A stretch of DNA of 64,000 bases, taken from Oryzias latipes (Eukaryota > Chordata > Actinopteri > Beloniformes > Adrianichthyidae). Below, in pieces: positions 35,836 to 49,896 of this stretch. The translations under genes and the position numbers were made by a program. Position 1 is the first letter of the stretch; each line of letters starts with the position of its first letter. Under the pieces are notes generated by a model, which saw nothing but the letters and a program-made list of their open reading frames with translations, was not told the DNA's origin and did not search any database. Location: assembly GCF_002234675.1 (NCBI RefSeq), contig NC_019880.2, forward strand, positions 13,815,756-13,879,755, read 5' to 3'.

Positions 35836-37341
35836 TTTGATGCTCAAAGAGCTGATCCAGTTTCAAAAAGGGACAAAACATCAGTCGCAAATCTAGTTCT
35901 TGTCTTACAGAATGAGAAAAACAGGAGCTTGCATTGCTTTAAAGTTCACACTAAGAATTATATTCCTTTTGAAACTTGTTATTCTAATGAAAGTTGTTTA
36001 AAACAGTAAAAGAAAAAGCACTTTTTATAGGGCAATTTTGAATTTTGAACTTGCCTATGTTCACACATTTCATGCCCAAAGAATGTTGACTCTTGCAGAG
36101 CTGAAATGCTGATTTTTCCTCACAGAGGTGCTAAAATGTACAGATTATTTTCATAACTCTATTGTGTATGTGTGAACTTAAAGTCTGAAAGTTTTTTATA
36201 CTTTTTTGTTGGATGTGAATGCATTTTTCTTTTATGCCAGGTGTCATAAAACCCAAAAAAATCTTTCCGAGGATCTATTTTTTAAATGTCCTGTTTAAGC
36301 ATTCCTCTAAGCTTTAGATCAAACACAAAAAGTCTTGTTTTCACAGATCAACTTTTTTGTTATTACTGGTTGCAGCAATAGAAATAAACCATATCTAATT
36401 TTAAAATACTTGTATGCATAAACTTCTTGGATATGTGCTCCTTTTTTACTTTTATTCAGCAAAATATTTTGTACCTTAATATGTTTTATGAAACATAAAG
36501 CAACGCTTTTCACGGTAGTGGCTTTTAATGAAGAGCAAGAGGACTTCCAAGAACACAGTTATGGAGGAACAGTGAGTGAAGTGAGGGTTAGCTGGGAAGT
36601 GAGGGTCCATATAGGGATGTTTTTTTTCTCCCTTCTATCTGGTATTTACCCTGTGCTGGAGCCGCCTGCACACATGCCACATATTAGAGTGAAGGAAGGA
36701 AAAAAAAGCAATGAAAAAAAAACAAGCCCACATTTTGAGCCCAGTGGTTCTGTGACACAGTTCCTCGAAATCAGCCCAAAAGTAGGTCAAAGGTGTGGCT
36801 TGTGAAAGCAGTAAATAGATGAAGGATGTGCTCTGCAGCACTGCACCTAAAGACCCATACAGGAAGACGGCAACAGAAGTTATGAACGAGGAAGAAATAT
36901 ACTTTTAAAACATACATATTTAGCGGTAAAATAGTATGATATATCCAGGAGAAAGAGTCGGTTAAATTAGCACTGAACAACATATTCCTATGTGCTTGCA
37001 AGACATATAAAAATCACTAAGTCAGATGTTCGCTTGTACCACATGCGGTGCAAGCTGGCACAAACTGTTCCCCACAAATATATCAGATGACTCATCTAAT
37101 GTCATGGACTTTCTGCCACCTCGTCCACTTCTTCTGCTTCATATTGTCACTGTGGTCTTTACAAGATATCTGTTTGATTAAACTTTTTCCTTTCCAAAAC
37201 TGCTGCTGTCATGTCAAAGCCTTGGCTCTCACTGCCTTGTCATCTGATGCTATAGTTGAACATGTTAAAGAAAAGTTGGTAGATTAATATTTTTAATATT
37301 TAAAGATTCTTGGCAAAAGAAAGCACATCAAAAAGTCTAAC
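35836..37341. other. intergenic, no gene seen
   Basis: AT-rich sequence that may include an extended chac1 3' UTR. The open frames at 36488-37287 are random-looking. Confidence 0.35.
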
Positions 37342-37923
37342 TTTAAAGTCTTCCCAGTGATCTGTTATTTCTTATTATACCATTTTTAAGCCAAAGTAAA
37401 AAAAAACTTGTCTTTTTCTATGACAGTTTCTAACAGTAGTTCATTAGAAATTTGCCTCTGAGTTGTGGGTTAGGCTGTTGGAGTAAAGTAAGCCTGCCAT
37501 TTCCCTTGTTTACATGTTCCCCCGCTAGCCTACGGCCCCTCACAACCCAAACCTGACATTACCGGTGCAACAAAAATGGCAAACAAAAAATTAAAATCAT
37601 CCAGCCGCACAGATTTGAGACAAATACTGGCTCGGACTAGTAAAAAACAAAATGTGCATGGATCTAGTCGTCTGCAACCGGATGCATCAGAATGAGGCGG
37701 AGCAAGGAGCTTGCCGTAGTAGCTTCTGTCACAACTGCGATCTTTTTCAAACACCATGTTTGTGTCTGCTCCTGATTCACAACGATTAGCTTAACGAAAT
37801 ACTCTGAAATGCTGTGTTAATCGTTATGTTCTTCATAAACGTCCTCCATTATGAGAAAGATGCCTCAAGAACATGTTAAAAACACCAAAAAAAATGTGAT
37901 TCTCATCAGAGTGGGTCTTTAAA
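37342..37923 (+). mobile_element. Family A non-autonomous transposon, copy 5
   Basis: The right end TCATCAGAGTGGGTCTTTAAA is the best-preserved terminal repeat in the family. The left end TTTAAAGTCTTCCCAGTG has lost about 40 bp. The middle keeps GGATCTAGTCGTCTGCAA. TTAA is present at both ends, suggesting a TTAA target duplication. Confidence 0.8.
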
Positions 37924-39090
37924 ATGTCTTACAAAAACGTTTTAGACAATAGTTTTGGTACAATTGTGGTGGTTGTAAAGAAAGTTGATAACATGCCAAA
38001 CTGGAAATGTTGGCTATGTCCCCCCGAGGAGGTCAAAAGCAGATCTCTAAGGATAATGTGTTTTGAGACCCTCCACCTGCATGTTAATGTGTACCCAGTT
38101 TGAACCCTGACCCTTGACCCTGGTTTGGTCAGCAAAGGGCTAAAGGTCAACCTAGAAGTGTGTTAAGTAGAAAGTGATAGGACCTCTAATGGATAGTATC
38201 CACTTTAGAGCCCCAGAACTAGTGCAGGGGATGTTCTGTTTCATCTGCTGAGGGTCGCCTCACGCCTGTCGTCTGTGAACATGAGTGCCGTGCGGTCACA
38301 AAGGCCACTTCACCACAAGAGGAAGATCATCCATTAATGTGCCACAACTGAGGTCTAATGACTTAGCAGTAAAACATATGTCTTACTTCCAGCCCTCCAT
38401 CAATCAGAAAACCCCCCACCGATGTTGAAATTAGTTTTATCATCACAAAGCAAACAACTGTCTAAACACTCTGATCAAAAGACTCAACATGGGTCTTTTT
38501 TTCTGATCGGATGCTCATCTGGTTTCATTTTGCTGGAGAGAAACAATGTGGTTGAGACTCATTACTCATTGTGTGACGATAAACACTATGCTTTGTTTCA
38601 TTTATCATAATTAGTGATTGAATTTAATGGTGTTTCTTTTCATTCAAATGACACTTGACTTTGACACTTTTTGAAAGAAAGAATATGTTTTTCTGACTGT
38701 ATGTCAGGCCTTTAGTCAGGCCTGATTCCAGCCTGATGCTTAATCACCTGCACACTCCAAATGCTGATGTTTAATTATGTTTGTCTGTCTGCTAGCTTAT
38801 CTTTTGACCTACGAGTATTGCTATGTTTGTGTTTTTAATAATGTGTTGTTAAAAAATAATCTGACTAATTAAATAATATTTAATGAAGTGAAGTATTTTG
38901 TGAATTTTAGGCTTACTGTTAAAGAGCTAGCTTGTAATTTTTTCTTTATTAGAAAGAGGAAAACTGCAAAACAGCAATGATTCGCTGTTGGTTTAGTAAA
39001 AACAACCTCTATGGCTTTTAACTATTTCTATATTCTTATTATTTACAATAGTAACATTTAAATATAAGTGTTGTAAGAATTTCATTTTAT
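37924..39090. other. intergenic, no gene seen
   Basis: Unique AT-rich sequence between two family A copies. The open frame at 38422-38610 has no recognisable domain. Confidence 0.35.
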
Positions 39091-39683
39091 TCAAAGTCCC
39101 ACTCTGATCATCTTTTGATCGATTTTAAAAGCATTCCCAGCAGTCTTTCAATTATAATCATGCCATTTTTAGGCAAAAAACGATGCCATTTTCTAGTAAT
39201 TTATTAGAAATTCACCTCTAGGTTGTGGGAGGGACTGTTGGTGCAGAGTAAGTCCACTCCCTTCCCATCATCCATCTGTTAACATGCTCTTCTGCTAACT
39301 TACAGCCCCTCACAACCCCAACCTAACATTAACAGTGTAACAAAAATGGCGAGCAATGCTGATGCTATCCAGCCAAACAGTTTCAAGGCCAGATCCAAGC
39401 TCAGGTGAGGAAAACAAAGACGTCTGCAAGTGGATGTATTTGAACACAGCAGAGCAGAGAGCTTGTGGCTTGCTCAGTAGCTTTCTACGTTACTGCTAAA
39501 ATCTTTTTCCAACTGCTTTTTTTCCCCTGCTGCTCCTGATTCACAACAGTTTAAATAAAGAAATATCCAGAAATTGATTTTAAGATAAATTTTCTGTAAA
39601 TATGACTTCCATGATGAGAAAAATGTCACAAGAACATGTTGTAAACATCCAAAACACCATTTTCATCGAAGTGGATCTTTAAC
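39091..39683 (+). mobile_element. Family A non-autonomous transposon, copy 6
   Basis: It runs from TCAAAGTCCCACTCTGATCA to TTTTCATCGAAGTGGATCTT and is almost full length. The relic ORF starts at ATGGCGAGCAAT (39346), followed by GAGGAAAACAAAGACGT. Confidence 0.82.
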
Positions 39684-42136
39684 CACAAACCTTTTCCTTG
39701 TTTGATTTCTTAATGCATACTTCATGAACGTGGTTTATTCCATGTTTTTTTTCTAGCTTTATAGTTTAGATACATGACATTATATATTACTGACGCATAT
39801 CCAAACAGACAATGGTTTTAATGGGAGGTAAAGGGTGTGTTTCCTGGTCTACTGTGCAGGAATTTCAGAAAACATCTGAGTTGAACTCGGCAAAGAAATC
39901 ACAACTTTAGTTTCTGCTGCAGATGGCTTTGCATGAGCATGCACAGGTGCAAAGAGCTGTGTAACATTGAGTAATATCCACACTTTAGTACAAATAAAAT
40001 GTATGTATTAGATTATCCTTCACCACAGAATTATTGATTTGTTCTGTTTCTTTTTAAGGGAGCAACCACAAACTTTGAGTAACCAGGATCAGACATTTTA
40101 TTCTTAAATCTAGAAACAGTAATTAAACCTTTATTAAAATAGTTGATTTTATAGAGAACACCTGAGTCTTTGTAAATATATTAAACTATATCCAAAAGTA
40201 TTTTTGCACCCAAACATTAATGCTGCTAAACCCGGAATTTTAAGTTTTCTGTTCACAGTAAAAAATAAAACCCATGAAAAACAGACCTAGCTTTCTACTG
40301 TTATTAAGTGTTTTAGCAAACCAACTCCCAGATCCCACATGTAATGAAATTAGGCTTCTAATGAGTGGAATCATTTTCTCTCTGCCTTTTAACTTTCAGG
40401 GTGGCCATGACATGAGGACTTCAAGCTCTCAGGTACTCTGACTCACTTTCTTAGCATGAATCAAAAGGCCCTGGAGGTTTCCTGCCATTTTTCTCTGGAG
40501 TGTTTTCTCTCAAAGAACCGGAAAATCAACTCTGTTTCCCACGTTCCCACAGAGCTTCTGCATCAGCACCATCTCATACAATTCACAGGCAAGCAAGTTT
40601 CTTTTGGCCCGCCTTGGGCGATTGATCCTGTAATTTTACACATGTTGAGATAAAGCTCATTATTTATTAAACTTATTTTGCGGTCGTTGATAACTTCAGT
40701 AATTAAGTATTTAATGCTAACTTCATTTCATTCTTTTAAAGCATAATAATCAGCAAATTGTTTCTGACTTCAACAGTCAAAAGGCTGCATCTTAATAAAT
40801 TGCCCCTTAAGCAACACATTAAAAATTTTGTTTCATCGTTCTATGTTTCAATAATGACTTTCACCCGAAAACCCATTTTTGTGATACATAATGACTGAAA
40901 AATCATGCAGTTGCTTTTAGTGATTTCCACATGTCAGTGACGAGTTTAAACCTTTCCTAATTGTTTTAAACTATCATACAAGCCTTTCCCAATTGAGTTA
41001 CAGTAAGCCGTTGTTGCTGTTGTTGATGTCTTTTCCCCCCCGTGGCATTTCGTCCAACATGCAGCAAACGGCACTAGACCATCAAACAGGCCAAACTTCT
41101 TTCACAAAGGGCTGAACACCTGCTAATAATCAAACAATGAAGGACTGGTGATTTGCAGCACATGGTTGTAACCTGCCCTCTCTCGATGTTGATGGAAGCA
41201 ATAAGAGGGCATTTGAAGTTACAGATGGTATTTCCCTTATAGCTTCAATAATATACATAGTATACATTTTGGCACAAATATTTCCTAAACTAAACATGGA
41301 GATTTGTGGGATGTATTGAATTAAGTCTACAGGCTCATGTGTTCATTTAAACACACAATCAACAGGCTTATTCTTGTACGTTTGGAGTAAAATGATGTTG
41401 AAGGATTAGGCAAACTATAGCTATTTTAGAGCGACAATGTCTTACATTTTTGTGAGTGAAAGCATCTTTGGCAAAAATGATTCTTTTTATTCCCTTTTAG
41501 GTTTAAAAAAAAAAACTACTTGGCAAAAATAGCTAGAAGTCAAACAAAATTTTAGCTTTGTTGATTTTCACAGAAAACATTTCAAGAAAAGTTTCAACTT
41601 AGTTGGTGTGAGAAAATGTTAAGCTAAAAGCAGATGTTTTTATTTGCACTTTCTCTCTAAAAAAAAAAAAGAACTTCATACCACTTCTTCTTGATCAAGG
41701 TCTTCCCAGCTTTCTGTTGGATTACCTTGGCATCAAGTTGTGTAATCTTTAGGAAACCCACACAAGCAACTACACACAAAGATCTCCAATGGGATTCATT
41801 CATACCTTCTTCCTCTGAGCAAAGGTGCCAGCTCTCACATAGTCTAATCGTTGGTTTAGTGTACATATGTTTATGGCCAACCTATGTAGAAAGTTGCCAA
41901 CAGCCACTGTAGCAGATTGTTCTCCTCTTAGCTGAAAAAAGGCATTGTGGGCTTTTACATATAGAGGCTGTGGTGGTAAAATGCCTCTATTACTGTTAAG
42001 CCAAACTTGTAATACAGGCTGGCATGTTTTTCTTCTTTTTATGTGCAGTTGGGGGTTGAACTCCTTGAACAGACTTACTGCAAGTTAAAATGTCAGGTTT
42101 TTTTGCCTTTTCATTCTTCGAAAAAGACGGTTTTCT
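39684..42136. other. intergenic, no gene seen
   Basis: Mostly AT-rich. I see no coding exon, RNA gene or repeat family in it. Confidence 0.3.
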
Positions 42137-42902
42137 TAGACTACGTTCACACTGTAGGCTGAAACGACCCAATTCCGATTTTTTTTCCCCTATGCGACCT
42201 GTATCTGATCTTTTCATGACAGTCCGAACGACACAGATCTGATCTTTTCAAATGCGACCCAGGCCACCAGGGTATATGGTCCTGAGTCCGATACGTATCC
42301 GATCTTTTAAAAATGCGACCTCCGTCTGAACGGCCAGGCCACATGTATCCGACCCGTACGTCATTGATACTCTACAAACGTCATAATTCTGCGTTGAAGT
42401 AGGCGGTTCTTCTGGGGGAAGCCTTCTTTTATTATTGTTCTCCCTTCTCCGTAACACACAACATGAATGCACGCCCCCACTGCCCCCTCTCACTGCCCCT
42501 CTCTCTTACACACACACGCGTGGCCCCAGCACATTCACATCCCCATACCACAACAGTGGGAACAGACGATCCTGGCTCCGATGCCTTCTTAAAATGAGAA
42601 GATTTTAATTGTGCTGGCTCCTTTGTAAAAATAAATGTAACAATGCAAAAAAAGCTCAGCTTTGACAACACTGTTGTTGACATCCATTGTTAACGTTAGC
42701 CACTTCTGCAAACAACGAGGGACGTTGTTCACCATTGAGTACTCTTCTGCCCATGCAGGTCACTTCTAGGTCATTTCATGGTCACACAGGAGATCACAAA
42801 AGTTCACATTTAATTGGAAATGTGAACGGCCTTGCAAAAAAATCGGATTTTTTCAAAACATCGGAATTGAGCATTAAGCCCTGCAGTGTGAACGCAGCCT
42901 TA
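42137..42902. mobile_element. inverted-repeat transposon (MITE), PIF/Harbinger-like?
   Basis: The left end GACTACGTTCACACTG and the reverse-complemented right end GGCTGCGTTCACACTGCAGG are inverted repeats, with AATTCCGAT and ATCGGATTTTTT blocks inside each end. TTA flanks both sides, which fits the TWA target of PIF/Harbinger. CTTAGACT also occurs at both borders, so an 8-bp duplication cannot be excluded. Several internal GATCTTTT/CCGATC motifs repeat at 42204-42310. No transposase ORF. Confidence 0.65.
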
Positions 42903-45900
42903 GACTGCCATCCCCCACCTTTTGCCCTTTAGGCGAACCTCTTTTTGTTCAAGATGACAGCGGTGTCATCTGCAAACATGATGACGTGGGTACTTAAACA
43001 GGAGGGGGCACAGTCATGGGTTTACAGAACTAACGAACAATATACGCAACCTTGAATCTCTGAATCACTGAATCTCAGAGGCAACCTGGGCTTTTCCAAT
43101 TATGCAACGCAGGAAAACAGTGAGATACAACAAAAGGGTACTACATAATTGCAAGGTTTTGCCAAAAATATTAGAATTATTGAGAGAAATTAGTTGCTTT
43201 TAGCCAGGTTTTGTTTACCTAAAGTAATATGCTAATTGTTAAAACGTTGGATTTTAAATACCTCTTGAGCAAATCAATTTCTTAATTCAAGCTTGTTCCC
43301 ATGGTCACAGTCACCAAGCAGATTAGTTGTAGGATATTATTTTGACAGGTTTATGAGTGGGCGGAGGGTACTACACATCCAACAAAGGAGAGAAAACAGA
43401 CCCCTCAGATTCTCTGCAGTGGGGAAAGTGGGATTAGTTGGCTGTTTTTGGACCCCTGCCAGCATCTAATGCAATAGGAGGGACTAAAGTGACATGGATG
43501 CAGGCTGGGCAACAAAAAGCCCTCCAACATGTAGGTTTAACGGAAAAAATTAGGGCAGGCTGTTTCACCCTAAGCTCTTTGAGATCCAAATGACACAATC
43601 CTGGTTTGAATACTGCTTCAGATTATGCAAATGCAGGAATTGAACAAAGAAGGTGAAGCTGTGTATCTAGATTTATAGGTTTTATGTTTTCATGGACGCA
43701 TTGGTGCTTTTCTGGACATCCCTCTATGTAGACCGGCAAAAAAAACTCTACATCTAAACATGTCTGTTATTGAAGTCTAGAGGAAATAGATCCTGGAAAA
43801 GAAAATTAATGAAAATTCTGGAAATTTAGGATAACAACTAAAACAGTTTACGTGGAATTCCACAGAGATGACACCAGAGCTTCTATGAAGGCGGATCCTA
43901 ATGACCGCGTAAAACCAACGTGCAATAAAAGTCACGTGATCCAATGGTTCATTACCTTCCTCTCACCGCTGTTTTTGAACGCCACGGTTAAGAGGTTCTG
44001 TTGACACAGCGAGAATTTAGACTTTTTATGCAAGTTTCAAGTGCTGCATCTTTGTGTTTGGACCATCAACATCCTCTGAAGTCACTAGTGCTGCCTTTCG
44101 CCCTTTAGGTGACCACCTCTGATTCTGAAGAGAAATTAATACAGCTATAACATTCCAATTTAAAAGCGGGGCTACACACTGCAAAATTAGATATTTGATA
44201 CAATCCAATTTATGGTACAATGTAAGCATGTGAGGAAAAAGCAGGTGATCCATAAAGGTTCCTGCCATGTTTTCTATTGAAGCAGAAAATTCCTGGGTTG
44301 TCAGGGTCGTTGTATTAAATGAGGTGCCAATGCAATATCAATTAAAGGTATTATGCAGAAAATGTAATGAAAATGGTTTGTTTTTCACACATTTGTTGTG
44401 TCAACCATTTGCTCAGTCAACAGGGAACCCTGTTGATCTCTGGCTTAAGGATACTGTAATCTTTTAACACCTTTCTGACAGAGTTCTCTGTTGTTTTTTA
44501 AAGTTACATGCGCTGCAAATTACAGACTGATAATAATTAAAAGTTTTTTTGTGAAGCACAATCTTTCACAAGAGTAAGAGATCAGCAAATTTACCACTCT
44601 GTCGTGAAAACCGTGGATTTACCACAGTGTCAGATCCTCTAAGCTGCACACACATACTATAACTAAGCAGATTACCTCAATTTATGTGTGTCTGGATACA
44701 TTTCTGCATGTGTGGAGGTTAGGAGTGAAAACATGTTTACAGTGACAGCAGTGTGGCTGAAAAATGAGTTGACTTCAGCACAATGCTGACATCTAGTGCC
44801 CAAGAAAAGATGCATGTAAACCAGCAAAGACACTTGGTTGATCTGCAGTGACTGAAGATCCATGCAGGAAACAAATCTTTGGGTGCAGAGATATTTAAAG
44901 GCTGCTTCCTGTGGATGGCATTTACCTTGGTCTAAGGAACAGCATTGTGACACTCAGCTGTCGTAGCTGCAGCCTGGGAGCGACCTGACAAGGTGATGTG
45001 TGTCAAGACCAGATGTTGTCCTCCATCTATGGGGACTAAAGTCTATCACTCACACCACAGGTGGTGAGAAAAGGGGGGAGTGCAAGGGAGAAGAGAATGA
45101 GCAAGTGAGAAACAAAGGCAAACAGGAAGCAGAGACCACACAACACAATACTTGCAGAGTTTCCTGCAGGCCCACACAGATAAGAAACCACACTTTGTTT
45201 AAAGCTGCGTTTTCACCCCCAAATGTTTCCCGGCTTATAAAATCACATCGCGGACGTTCTCCTGCAGAACAGTTGTGACATTGTTTTGAAGAAAATGTTA
45301 ATTGTTGAGGAAGAATTTGGGAAAAATATAGCCATCATCAACCTCACTTTTCCAAGACTGTAAAATCACTGAAATGTTTCTCAGTTGTTATCAGAAGCAA
45401 GAGCAAAAGCTCATTTAAGGTCAGCAACTGGGGAGAAAAAACATGTACATGTGAATGGAAGAAATCCAAATTCCACTGTTAATTGGAAAAACTGATTAAA
45501 AGCTTTAAAAGCTTTGAAAATTTACCAGGAGAAGCCTATATTTTAAACCAAACCAGGCTGTCAAACTGACTGGCTTTGCATACGTTCCCCTCAAGAACTA
45601 TTTCCTTTAGTAAAAAAGCAGATCCGGCTCCAGAATAGTTTAGCTGATTCAAATCTTTACAAATGAGAATTCACAAAACATCACTGATATCAAAATGTGG
45701 TGGACTGTCTGCAGCATCATTTTTTCCTGAATATTTCTAATCAGGGCCTGTTTTGGTACCGTGAACTAGAGAAACTGCATTTCTTTGCAGACCATTTTTT
45801 AGAGTCACACTTGCCTGGGTTCATCAACTCCAGGGTAATCTGGACCTGACGAGTGAATCTGAGTGCTGCTGCTGGCAAGCAGCGCTGGTGAACGTGTGCG

Positions 45901-46249
45901 TTACCTGACAGGTGTGTTACCTGACTGCACCTGCATTGCAGCTCCACTGCCAATGCTGAAATAGTTTCATTACTGCGTTTTCACACAGTGCTCACTTGTT
46001 TTTAGACAAGCTTTAATGTCCATTTTTAGCAATTCTAAGGTACAACTATGTCAAGTGCAAAGCTAAAATGAAGTCTTTTAGTGAATGAATGAATGTATTT
46101 TAGATAACTAATATACATCCACTGTAGATGAACATAAACATTTACTAGATATAAAATAAACGATGCAAGAAAAAAGAAAGAAAAAGAAAGAAAAATAAAT
46201 GAATAAGTAAAAAATAAATGAAATAAACTATGCAATTTTACACCCAACA
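42903..46249. other. intergenic, no gene seen
   Basis: AT-rich unique sequence. The open frames at 44672-45278 and 45741-45953 have no supporting features. Confidence 0.3.
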
Positions 46250-46415
46250 TTTTCAGATCCCACTCAACCCATTCTGAGGTCATGAGGTTGCTGGAGCCAA
46301 CCCAACTACTATGGTAAAGGCAGGTCAACACTCTGTTGCAGGGCCACACACTCACTCATCTAGACACAATCTGTTCAATCCAATTGGCCTATGAAGCATG
46401 TTACTTGGAAATGTT
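46250..46415 (-). repeat. short SINE tail fragment, inverted
   Basis: The minus strand reads GGGTTGGCTCCAGCAACCTC followed by diverged core sequence. It is the 3' part of the SINE family at 641, with the tRNA head missing. Confidence 0.45.
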
Positions 46416-47782
46416 TAAAATAAATAAAAATGGTTTATATTTAATATTAACTCTAACCCTCCTCAAGGAAAATGGCGGCTTGTTTACAGCAAGGCATGAT
46501 GGGACCTTGACGCCATTAGATGTGGGAGAGTCATCTGCTGGAGATCCTAATAGCTATATGCATCATTTATGAATGATGTCTATCGGATGCTTAAAGCATA
46601 TCTGTAGTTGTAAACATCGAAATACCCATGCTTTTAATATCTAATAGACGTTTCCATGCACAGTAGAGGGGGTACTGGATGGGCCCACCCTCTGGCGCCG
46701 GGCCTGCATATAAGCATTACTGTTCGGAAAACTTTTCTCGTCCACTTCTTCGCTCCTTTTACACTCCAGTGTTTACATAAGCAGGGCTGAAGTAATTGCT
46801 TCATTCAGCGATCACTAAAGTTGTCTGAGAATCAACAATTCCCACTGATCATTGTAGTCATTTATCACATTAAAGAAACACTTCCTGTTTCCAGCTTCCC
46901 ACGTGAAGTGCTTCCCTTCAAGTTTTTAAAACAGCTAAATCATTTCAGTGTTTGTTTCTTCAATCATTTTGAAGAATAGGATTTCAGTGTGGAAGAAAAA
47001 AAGTCATTCTATCAAAACTGGTTCTGTTTATGCTTCCATATTTACAACACTTTCTATTCAGGCGTAAAGAAACATAGAAAGACAGATTTTACTTTTATTT
47101 TGAAAGAAATGTTGAGAATATCTCTGTGGTTTAGTTAAATCTGTGGTGTTTTGGTATGAATGATCTTGGTAGTTTGCTGTCTCCAAACACACCAGAACTT
47201 TAGTGTAACCTTGGCCGCTGCATTCTTGATGCTGCAAGAATCTGCAGTTACTGACTGATCTGACACCTTTCAGTTGTCAAAATAGGACCAACATCTCGCA
47301 AAACTCTCCTTTAAAAGATCTCAAAAGGTAACATCTACTGCATGTATAATTCTTGCTCTCATGCCAAATCCTTCAACTTTTATAGTATATATGAACTCGG
47401 TAACCCTGCAGAAGACTCGAAGCATGGCACAGGCTGTTGTTTCTGCAAACTTCAGCTGATGATGGTATAACAATGCTAGGCCAGCTGTGCCCTTTGCCCT
47501 TATAGCTTTCCTCACATGTTAATTATAGAAGCTGCAGTTTCTGGTGCTGATTTGACTGCCTGACATTGGACCAAAAATATGTTTCTGCTTTTTTTTTTTA
47601 TTCTTTTCTTTTTTTGAAAACACTATTTTTATCAGCCTCAGTGACTTTGCGTAGCAATTTAATCCAAGACAGTTATAAACTATCACACTTAATTTTTTTC
47701 TTCTCTTTTTGCTGTTTGAATTTCTGAATGTCTTTTTTGCTGCTGAAGATAATAAATGTCCCCAATGTGGGGTGTATAAAGT
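46416..47782. other. intergenic, no gene seen
   Basis: No exon or repeat family is recognised, apart from CCCCAATGTGGGGTGTATAA at 47761-47780. That sequence resembles the 3' tail of a non-LTR retrotransposon and runs straight into the tetranucleotide array. Confidence 0.3.
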
Positions 47783-48111
<329 letters not shown>

Positions 48112-48153
48112 CAACTGTAGGAAAAGGAATTAGCATAAAAGAATAGTTTGAAA

Positions 48154-48766
48154 CAGGGGTCTTCAACCATTAACAGTTACTGTAAGAGCCGGTTTTCATT
48201 CACTATATCCCAGTAGGAGCCACAAAGTCTCACATACCCCTTTAGGGAAACAGAAACACTGATTTGCATTAAAGTAATTGTAACTATTATGACAAATATG
48301 AATAAACAATTTTTGGTCATGAATAAACATGAACAGAAAATAGCTTTATTTTTTTTTAAACAATTTATAGCTTTTGATGGAGGTTCAAATGACTTCCTTT
48401 CAAATTAAAAGACACACATAGGATCACCTCATTGCAGCAAATGTTGTGTAATGTTAGGAATGATCAAATGAATACAAAAATAAAAAACACGGTTTGTTTT
48501 ACAATTTGTCCTAGCTAAATAGGTGATCTTTACTATAAGAAACAATTCTTGAGGGGAATGTATGCAAAATGCTTTCGTTTGACTTGTGGTACGTACAGCC
48601 CTTTGCCTGTTTGTGAATCAAACTTTTTTTAATTTTGTACTTACTTACTTTTAACTTTGCAGTTACTTTTTATAGTAAAATATATTTGTTTCCTTTAACT
48701 AGAGAGACACAATGGAAAGGTAAAATAGCCGCATGTGGCTCCGGATCCTCAGGTTGCAAACCCCTG
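48154..48766. mobile_element. non-autonomous hAT-type transposon
   Basis: The left end CAGGGGTCTTCAACC and the reverse complement of the right end, CAGGGGTTTGCAACC, are hAT-type inverted repeats. The subterminal GCCGCATGTGGCTCC is typical of Charlie-like elements. Flanks GTTTGAAA and GTTTTGAA look like a decayed 8-bp target duplication. There is no transposase ORF inside. Confidence 0.75.
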
Positions 48767-49094
48767 GTTTTGAACCTCCAAACAACATTCGCGAATAAGT
48801 TGATGCTGGAGCTACACCACCCTCTGCTGGACATTATTGGTATTGCAATCAAATGTTTTCAATCCAAAAACACTGAAGTCTCAAGTCAGAGGGTTTTTGC
48901 ATGGGGGGCGGAAACAAAAGGTGTCGAAAGGGACTCGCACATCTTATTGGGTGCCTTTGTTCTTTCAAATCGAGGTGGCGGTTCTCTTCTTATCAGCTAG
49001 AGAAAACTAAATTGAATACAACCAACTGTTCTCGTGCTTGGATTTTTTGCTTTTTTAGTTTGGATAATTTGGGATAATGGAGTAATTAGAGAGG
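48767..49094. other. region upstream of rhov-like gene
   Basis: It contains the presumed rhov promoter. No TATA box is clear. The ORF at 48635-49000 crosses the hAT end and is not a gene. Confidence 0.35.
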
Positions 49095-49896
49095 ATGGCA
49101 CAGATTTGTCAGACAATTGATGAGCCAAACAGACTGAGAGAGGAGCTGAGCCTCATGCTGGTTGGTGATGGAGCAGTGGGGAAGACAACCATGATAATCA
49201 GCTACATCTTTAATGGCTTCAACAGCGAGTACAAGCAAACAGCATTTGATGTTTTCACTGGTAAGGTTTCTGCTTTTCTCTGATTTATTTGAGTAGGTTA
49301 TCTCACACACAAAAATAAAGCCCTTTCCTTTACAGGTCTAATTCATGTGAATGGAGTCCCTGTCCGTTTGAAACTAATCGATTCTGCTGGACAGGTAGAG
49401 CAAACCTTTTCTGTTTCATTTGAATCTTTTTAGGTTTTAATGAGTGCGTTGCCTCTTGTTTTATCAGGATGGTTTTGGCCACCTTCGCTCTCTGTGCTTT
49501 CCCCATGTGGATGTTTTCATCCTCTGCTTCAGCCTGGTCAACCCACGCTCCTTTGCCAACCTTTCCTCCAAATGGATCCCACAGATCCGCGCAGCCAACA
49601 GGACTTCTCCCGTTGTTTTGGTGGGAAGCCAGTCAGACCTCTGTCACAACGTGGGCATCCTCATTCATCTAAACCACCAGAGAACCAGACCAGTGAGCTT
49701 TGAGAAAGCCAAAAGACTTGCTCACAGAATCAGAGCTCACAGCTTCCTCGAGTGTTCAGCTTTAACTCAGCATAACCTCAAAGATGTGTTTGATCATGCT
49801 GTATATGCTGCCATTGAACACAAAGACTCCAAATCAAGAAAGTTCACCCTGGTTAGACGTTTGAAGTCTTTTTTGTACAGTTTTAGGGGAAAGTGA
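49095..49896 (+). CDS. rhov: atypical Rho GTPase, RhoV-like, complete
   Basis: Exons 49095-49260, 49336-49394 and 49468-49896 encode 217 aa. G1 is GDGAVGKT (24-31). Switch I lies around YKQTAFDVF. G3 is DSAGQ (71-75), with Ser where Rho proteins have Thr and Ile where Trp precedes it. G4 is SQSD (129-132) rather than TKxD or the TQAD of RhoV. G5 is ECSAL (170-174). The Rho insert and ALTQHNLKDVFDHAVYAAIEHK match RhoU/RhoV. Compared with human RHOV (236 aa), the proline-rich N-terminal extension is short. The C-terminus ends in basic FTLVRRLKSFLYSFRGK with no CAAX and no terminal cysteine. RhoV proteins are Wrch/Chp GTPases that signal through PAK and act in neural crest. Placement near dll4 and chac1 matches human RHOV. 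A diverged paralogue is possible. Confidence 0.8.
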
